A DNA stretch of 9,574 nucleotides from CAZUZD01 sp964624465 (GTDB taxonomy: Bacteria; Planctomycetota; Planctomycetia; Isosphaerales; Isosphaeraceae): positions 1-9,574 of the forward strand of contig CAZUZD010000244.1 in the NCBI GenBank assembly GCA_964624465.1. The letters run 5' to 3'. Both the position numbers and the translations under genes were made by a program. The notes below the pieces were generated by a model that saw nothing but the letters and a program-made list of their open reading frames with translations, had not been told where the DNA came from and searched no databases. This document shows, piece after piece, positions 5,449 to 9,574 of this stretch. Position 1 is the stretch's first letter, and each line of letters starts with the position of its first letter.

Positions 5449-6857
5449 CCCCGCTGCTGGCCATGGACCTGGGCTCCCTGTTCCACGTCCTGGGCGTGGG
5501 CACGATCCTGATGCCCGCGCTGCTGCTGGCGGTGCTCGGGCTCACCCCGCTGTTCTGGCGGTCGCTGAGCGAGGAGGCGATCGCGCGCTGGACGGCCTCG
5601 TGCGTCATCGCCGGCCTGGCCTCGGCCACCGGCATCCTCGTGCTCATGCTCGCCACCGGCCTGCGGTACGTGCCGATCGAGCTGGGGGACTGGCTCTCGC
5701 TCCCGAAGGAGCATTTTCACTTCCACCTGAAGTTCGTCTTCGACCGGCTCTCGGTGCCGTTCGCGATCCTCTCGTTCGTGCTGGTGGGGACCATCGGCGC
5801 CTTCGCCAACCGGTACCTGCACCGCGAGGCCGGCTACGCGCGGTTCTTCGTCTCGTTCGCGCTGTTCCTGCTGGGGATGACGGTCGCGTCGCTGGCCGGC
5901 ACCATCGAGACGCTGTTCCTGGGCTGGGAGCTGGTGGGCCTGTCGTCGGCCCTGCTGGTGGCGTTCTTCCACGAGCGGGCGGCGCCGGTGCTCAACGGGC
6001 AGCGGATCTGGTCGGTGTACCGGATCTCCGACGCCGCGTTCCTGCTGGCCGCTGTGGCCCTGCACCACGTCTCGGGCGAGGGGGAATTCTCGGGCCTGAT
6101 GGGCAGCGGCCCCTGGCCGAAGGGGACCGCGGCGCTGAGCTCGTCGCAGGCGCTCGGGGTGGGGCTGCTCATGCTCGTGGCGGCGGCCGGCAAGTCGGGG
6201 CTGATCCCGTTCTCCGGCTGGCTGCCCCGCGCGATGGAGGGCCCGACCCCGTCGAGCGCCGTGTTCTACGGCGCCCTCTCGGTGCACCTGGGCGCGTTCC
6301 TGCTGCTGCGGGTGAGCCCGATCCTGGAGCTCTCGACGCCGCTGTGCGCCGCGGTGGTGGGCCTGGGGCTGGCCTCGGCCATGTTCGCGGCGATCGCCGG
6401 GCGGGTGCAGACCGACGCCAAGGGGGCCCTGGCCTACGCGTCGCTCACGCAGGTCGGCATCATCACGGCCGAGATCGGCCTGGGGTTCCGCTACCTGCCG
6501 CTGGTCCACATCATCGGCCACGCCTGCCTGCGGACCTTGCAGTTGCTGCGGGCGCCGTCGCTCTTGCAGGACTACCACGCGCTGGAGGACGCCGTCGGCG
6601 GCCGCCTGGGTCGGCAGAGCGGCCTGACCGAGCGGTGGCTCTCGCCGGCGGCGCAGCGGTGGTTGTACCGGTTCGGTCTCCAGCGCGGGCAGTTCGACGA
6701 GGTCCTCGACCGCTTCGTGGTCCACCCGTTCGTGCGCATGTTCCGCTGGTGCGACCGCCGCGAGCGCGCCTGGACCGACTACCTGACCGGGTCTGCCTCC
6801 CGCGTCTCGGACCGGGTGCCCGCCACCGTCGACGCCGGCGAGGAGCTGCGAAGCTGA
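5445..6857 (+). CDS. dabB: DabB: NuoL/ND5-like proton-conducting membrane subunit, C-terminally shortened
   Basis: A 470-residue integral membrane protein of the NuoL/Mrp antiporter family, expected to anchor DabA and supply cation flow that drives CO2 hydration. About 11 hydrophobic helices can be counted up to residue 371. Conserved landmarks are GWELVGLSS with the helix-5 Glu162, GKSGLIPFSGWL with the helix-7 Lys250, and AMEGPTPSSA, which is typical of ND5 proteins. RVQTDAKGALAY with Lys326 and VHIIGHACLR with His355 and His359 follow. Oddities: the His usual before helix 8 is Tyr275; the Lys usual after GH in helix 11 is Arg363; and helices 12-14 are missing. Instead, about 100 hydrophilic residues follow, including QFDEVLDRFVVHPFV, which resembles the amphipathic C-terminal region of NuoL. 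The start is ATG 5445, sharing ATGA with dabA and preceded by AGGAGG. The stop shares an A with the next ATG (TGATG). Homology is clear; the truncated architecture may reflect dependence on the downstream subunit (inference). Confidence 0.88.
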   Translation: MTPLLAMDLGSLFHVLGVGTILMPALLLAVLGLTPLFWRSLSEEAIARWTASCVIAGLASATGILVLMLATGLRYVPIELGDWLSLPKEHFHFHLKFVFDRLSVPFAILSFVLVGTIGAFANRYLHREAGYARFFVSFALFLLGMTVASLAGTIETLFLGWELVGLSSALLVAFFHERAAPVLNGQRIWSVYRISDAAFLLAAVALHHVSGEGEFSGLMGSGPWPKGTAALSSSQALGVGLLMLVAAAGKSGLIPFSGWLPRAMEGPTPSSAVFYGALSVHLGAFLLLRVSPILELSTPLCAAVVGLGLASAMFAAIAGRVQTDAKGALAYASLTQVGIITAEIGLGFRYLPLVHIIGHACLRTLQLLRAPSLLQDYHALEDAVGGRLGRQSGLTERWLSPAAQRWLYRFGLQRGQFDEVLDRFVVHPFVRMFRWCDRRERAWTDYLTGSASRVSDRVPATVDAGEELRS

Positions 6858-8305
6858 TGACGACCCCGCTGCCCGCGCTCCACCTGCCGCTTCTGGAACT
6901 CGCGATCCTGGTCCTGACGCTCGGCGCCGTGGCGGTCAGCTTGCTGGCCGATCCGGACCGCGCCCGCCGGCTCAGCCTCTACGTCTCGGGCCTGGCGCTG
7001 GCGGCCAGCGTCGGCGTCTGGATCGACTTCGGGTGGCTCGACGCCCCGATCGCGCGGGCCCCCTGGGACCTCCTGGGCGACCGGCTGGGTCGGCCCCTGC
7101 TGGTCATCGACGAGCTGAGCGCCCCGCTGCTGCCGCTGGCGGCCCTGATCTACTTCCTCACGAATCTGGCCACGCTCCGCACCAAGGTCCGCGAGTTCTC
7201 GTTCGCCAGCTCGCTGGCCAGCGAGGCCCTGCTGCTGGCGACCTTCGGGTGCATCGACCCCTGGGCCCTGGTCGTGCTGCTCTCGGCGCGGGTGCTGCTG
7301 CCGTACCTGGAGCTGCGCAAGGCCCGCAAGCCAACGCGCGTCTTCGTGGTCCACATGGGCCTGTTCGTGGTGCTGCTGGTGCTCGGCCAAACGCTGCTCA
7401 GCGGCTTCGGGCCGGGTCGCGGCCTGGGGGTGCTCGGGATCGTGCTGCTGACGGCCGCCGCCCTGCTGCGCAGCGGCATCGTGCCGGTGCACTGCTGGAT
7501 GACCGACCTGTTCGAGCACGCCACCTTCGGCACCGCCCTGCTGTTCGTCACCCCGATGGTCGGCGCCTACGGCGTGACCCGGCTGGTGCTGCCGGTGGCC
7601 CCCTCGTGGATCCTGAGCTTTATCGCGGTGGTCTCGCTGTTCACGGCGCTCTACGCCGCCGGCATGGCGCTGGTGCAGCGCGAGGCGCGGCGGTTCTTCT
7701 GCTACCTGTTCCTGAGCCACTCGTCGCTGGTGCTGGTGGGCCTGGAGACGGCCACGCCGATTGGCCTGACCGGGGCGCTCAGCCTCTGGCTCTCGGTGGC
7801 GCTGTCGCTGACGGGCTTCGGCCTGGCGCTCCGCTGCATCGAGTCGCGCACCGGGCGGGTCTCGCTGGCCGACTTCCACGGCCTGTACAAGCAACTGCCG
7901 ACGCTGGCCGTGCTGTTCCTGCTGACCGGCCTGGCCAGCATCGGGTTCCCCGGCACCGCCGGGTTCGCCGGCCTGGAGCTGCTGGTCGAGGGGGCCCTGC
8001 AGGCCTTCCCCCTGGCCGGCGCCGTGGTCGTGGTGGTCACGGCGCTCAACGGCCTGGCGGTGATGCAGTCGTACTTCAAGATCTTCCTGGGCCGGCCGGC
8101 GGTCGGGTCGATCGACATGCGCATCCGTCGCGCCGAGCGGATCGCGGTGCTGGTGCTCACCGTGCTGATCCTGGGCGGCGGCCTGTACCCGCAGCCGGGG
8201 GTGGCCAGCCGCTACCACGCCGCCGTCGGCCTGGCCACGACCCGCGCCCGGCAGCTCGGGCTCGTGCCGCCGTCGGAGACGCCGCCGCTCGAACCCGCCC
8301 CCTGA
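6857..8305 (+). CDS. Second antiporter-like subunit (NuoM/NuoN-related) of the dab operon
   Basis: A 482-residue polytopic protein with about 14 predicted helices, matching the antiporter-fold subunits of complex I and Mrp. The family signature is diverged but alignable: LLRSGIVPVHCWMTDLFEHA corresponds to the K-x-P-x-x-P-x-H-x-W-L helix-7/8 region, and ASIGFPGTAGFAGLELL to the helix-12 GxPGTxxFxGE motif. Key residues differ. The helix-7 Lys is Arg205. The helix-5 Glu is replaced by Ser143 or Ala144 beside Arg145. The helix-8 Lys has no equivalent (around Met234 and Val235). The helix-12 Glu is shifted by one, to Glu374. It therefore may not conduct protons in the standard way. ATG 6857 overlaps the dabB stop by one base; a GAGGAG (6840-6845) lies 11 nt upstream. 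It has no orthologue in the minimal two-gene DAB/MpsAB systems that I recall, so a structural or gating role with DabB is inferred. It is the last gene of the operon, ending 23 bp before the convergent phosphate transporter. Confidence 0.82.
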   Translation: MTTPLPALHLPLLELAILVLTLGAVAVSLLADPDRARRLSLYVSGLALAASVGVWIDFGWLDAPIARAPWDLLGDRLGRPLLVIDELSAPLLPLAALIYFLTNLATLRTKVREFSFASSLASEALLLATFGCIDPWALVVLLSARVLLPYLELRKARKPTRVFVVHMGLFVVLLVLGQTLLSGFGPGRGLGVLGIVLLTAAALLRSGIVPVHCWMTDLFEHATFGTALLFVTPMVGAYGVTRLVLPVAPSWILSFIAVVSLFTALYAAGMALVQREARRFFCYLFLSHSSLVLVGLETATPIGLTGALSLWLSVALSLTGFGLALRCIESRTGRVSLADFHGLYKQLPTLAVLFLLTGLASIGFPGTAGFAGLELLVEGALQAFPLAGAVVVVVTALNGLAVMQSYFKIFLGRPAVGSIDMRIRRAERIAVLVLTVLILGGGLYPQPGVASRYHAAVGLATTRARQLGLVPPSETPPLEPAP

Positions 8306-8328
8306 GGCCGCGGCCCCGGTCGCGCCTC
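8304..8328. terminator. Possible bidirectional terminator hairpin between convergent genes
   Basis: GAGGC (8304-8308) and GCG (8310-8312) pair with CGC (8321-8323) and GCCTC (8324-8328). This gives an 8-bp stem with one bulged C and an 8-nt loop. It fills the 23-bp gap between the stop of the antiporter-like gene and the stop of the phosphate transporter on the other strand. No T-tract is present on either side. Confidence 0.35.
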
Positions 8329-9574
8329 TCAGCGGCCGGGCGTCAGGCCGGTCTCGAGGACGGCCGGCGCGACCGTCGCCGGCAGGCGGATCGGACCCGC
8401 CCGGTTGGCCGCCGCCTCGAGGGCCTCGGCCGCCACCCTCGCGTTCGACTCCGCCGCCGAGGCGCCCGGGATCAGCAGGCCGCCGAGGGTGAACAGGCCG
8501 GCCGAGAGCACGATCGCCGCCGGCAGGGTCAGCGCCCAGGCCAGGCCGATCTTGCGGACGGTGTCCCCCTGCAACCCCGAGCGGTTGGCGGTCATGGTGC
8601 CGGCCACGCCCGAGGACAGAACGTGCGTCGTGCTCACCGGCAGGTGGAACGCGTCGGCCAGGCTGATCGTGGCGGCGGCGACCACCTCGGCGGCCGCCCC
8701 CTGCGCGTAGGTCAGGTGCGTCTTGCCGATCTTCTCGGCCACCGTGACCACGATCCGCTGGTATCCGATCGTCGTGCCGATCCCGAGCGCCAGGGCCACG
8801 CCCAGCACGACCCAGAACGGCACGTACTCGATCGCGTGGCCCAGCCGCTTCAGCGACGGCTGGAGCGCGGCCTTCGTGGGGGCGTCGAGGGGCAGGGCGG
8901 CCAGATCGCGGCGGACCCGGAAGATCGAGCGACGGACCTCCCAGCGCTGCGACGGCTCGATCTCCGCCAGGGTCGAACGGCCCGCCAGCTTCCCCTGCAC
9001 GGCCACCAGCTCGGCGGCCAGCGCGGGCGTCAGCACTCCCCGGGCGTCGAGCTCGTCGTGGAGGGTCACGCTCGCCTCGCGCACCAGGTTCGCCTGGTTC
9101 GGGTGGTTCAAGTCCAGCGCGTAGTAGGCCGGCAGGAACCCGATCAGGGAGAGCAGGATCAGCCCCATGCCCTTCTGGCCGTCGTTGGAGCCGTGCGCCA
9201 TGCTCACGCCGCCGCAGGTCAGCAGCAGGACCGCCCGCACCCAGCGCGGGGGCTCGTCCCCCTCGCCGGGCGGCTGGTAGAGCCGGGGGTCGCGGAGGAA
9301 CCGCTTCATCAGGAGCAGCAGGCCGGCCGCCGAGGCGAACCCGACCAGCGGCGAGATCAGCAGCGAGAGGCCGACCTCGCCCGCCTTGCTCCAGTTCACG
9401 CCCGAGACGTCGCCCCGGCTCAGCAGGCTGTTGGCCAGGCCCACGCCCAGGATCGAACCGATCAGGGTGTGCGAGCTGGAGACCGGCAGCCCCAGCCACC
9501 AGGTCCCCAGGTTCCAGATCACCCCGGCCAGCAGCAGCGACACGACCATGACGATCGCGCGGGCCGAGGCGCTC
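8329..9574 (-). CDS. PiT-family inorganic phosphate transporter, N-terminus beyond the right edge
   Basis: The minus strand reads open from the window edge to TGA at 8331-8329, 414 residues. The frame continues upstream of the ATG at 9549-9547 with SASARAIV, which fits the PiT family, so that ATG is internal and the true start lies outside. Motifs in order are WLGLPVSSSHTLIGSILG near the visible N-terminus, AHGSNDGQKGMGLILL (about 9157-9204), a family signature, and FHLPVSTTHVLSSGVAGT (about 8595-8650), which matches the PitA C-terminal repeat. Between them is a hydrophilic loop of about 100 residues, as in E. coli PitA. The protein imports phosphate, usually as a metal-phosphate complex by proton symport (Na+ in some members); the sequence does not settle the ion. 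It faces the dab operon convergently, so it is not co-transcribed with it. No adjacent PhoU-like (DUF47) gene is visible, but one could lie upstream, outside the window. Confidence 0.93.
   Translation of the reverse strand, partial: SASARAIVMVVSLLLAGVIWNLGTWWLGLPVSSSHTLIGSILGVGLANSLLSRGDVSGVNWSKAGEVGLSLLISPLVGFASAAGLLLLMKRFLRDPRLYQPPGEGDEPPRWVRAVLLLTCGGVSMAHGSNDGQKGMGLILLSLIGFLPAYYALDLNHPNQANLVREASVTLHDELDARGVLTPALAAELVAVQGKLAGRSTLAEIEPSQRWEVRRSIFRVRRDLAALPLDAPTKAALQPSLKRLGHAIEYVPFWVVLGVALALGIGTTIGYQRIVVTVAEKIGKTHLTYAQGAAAEVVAAATISLADAFHLPVSTTHVLSSGVAGTMTANRSGLQGDTVRKIGLAWALTLPAAIVLSAGLFTLGGLLIPGASAAESNARVAAEALEAAANRAGPIRLPATVAPAVLETGLTPGR

Noticed and set aside
5288..6856. A plus-strand frame that would extend the third dab gene upstream by more than 500 codons
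   Set aside because: The extension is an out-of-frame reading of the dabA end and dabB. Hydrophobic antiporter-like sequence begins only at ATG 6857, which forms a TGATG junction with the dabB stop.
6779..9499. A 906-residue minus-strand open frame across the third dab gene and the phosphate transporter
   Set aside because: It is out of frame with the PiT motifs, compositionally implausible and crosses a convergent gene boundary.
9547..9549. ATG as the start of the phosphate transporter
   Set aside because: The frame stays open upstream to the window edge with PiT-like sequence, and the family needs an N-terminal half-repeat that is missing here. The gene is cut by the window.
1..9574. tRNA or rRNA genes, CRISPR arrays, insertion sequences, attachment sites
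   Set aside because: I saw no tRNA-like cloverleaf or CCA end, no regularly spaced repeats, no transposase or integrase motifs and no terminal inverted repeats.

Overview
The window is very GC-rich throughout. Its left edge encodes the N-terminus of a 'planctomycete cytochrome c' (PSCyt1-type) secreted protein, a family that is strongly expanded in Planctomycetota. Together with the base composition, this suggests a high-GC planctomycete of the Isosphaeraceae/Gemmataceae kind. That assignment is an inference; no rRNA or marker gene is present.

Layout: (1) 1-602, minus strand, the 5' part of a PSCyt1 cytochrome gene running off the left edge. (2) 603-856, a divergent intergenic region with a TATGAT -10-like box on the minus strand, and on the plus strand a sigma-54-like -24/-12 element followed by a perfect 9-bp inverted repeat. 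(3) 857-1777, plus strand, a beta-class carbonic anhydrase with all zinc ligands. (4) 1778-2310, a 533-bp non-coding stretch holding a hairpin right after the carbonic anhydrase stop, a perfect TTGACA box, a possible 13-codon leader ORF and a second hairpin. (5) 2311-8305, plus strand, a tightly coupled three-gene operon: dabA (DUF2309, beta-CA-like zinc protein), a shortened dabB (NuoL/ND5-like proton channel subunit) and a second antiporter-like membrane protein related to NuoM/NuoN. (6) 8329-9574, minus strand, a convergent PitA-like inorganic phosphate transporter running off the right edge.

The centre of the window is an inorganic-carbon acquisition module. By homology to the characterised DAB (DabAB) and MpsAB systems, DabA hydrates CO2 to bicarbonate in one direction. 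The reaction is powered by cation flow through the membrane subunit, so bicarbonate accumulates in the cytoplasm. The neighbouring conventional beta carbonic anhydrase interconverts the same substrates. No RuBisCO or carboxysome gene is visible, so the likely use is anaplerotic carboxylation or pH/CO2 homeostasis rather than autotrophy (inference).

The most unusual point is the membrane part. The NuoL-like subunit appears to end after about 11 helices. The extra third subunit keeps a roughly 14-helix antiporter fold but has lost or replaced the canonical Glu and Lys residues of the proton path. The two may form a split or heteromeric channel for DabA; I cannot tell from this window whether this arrangement has been described.
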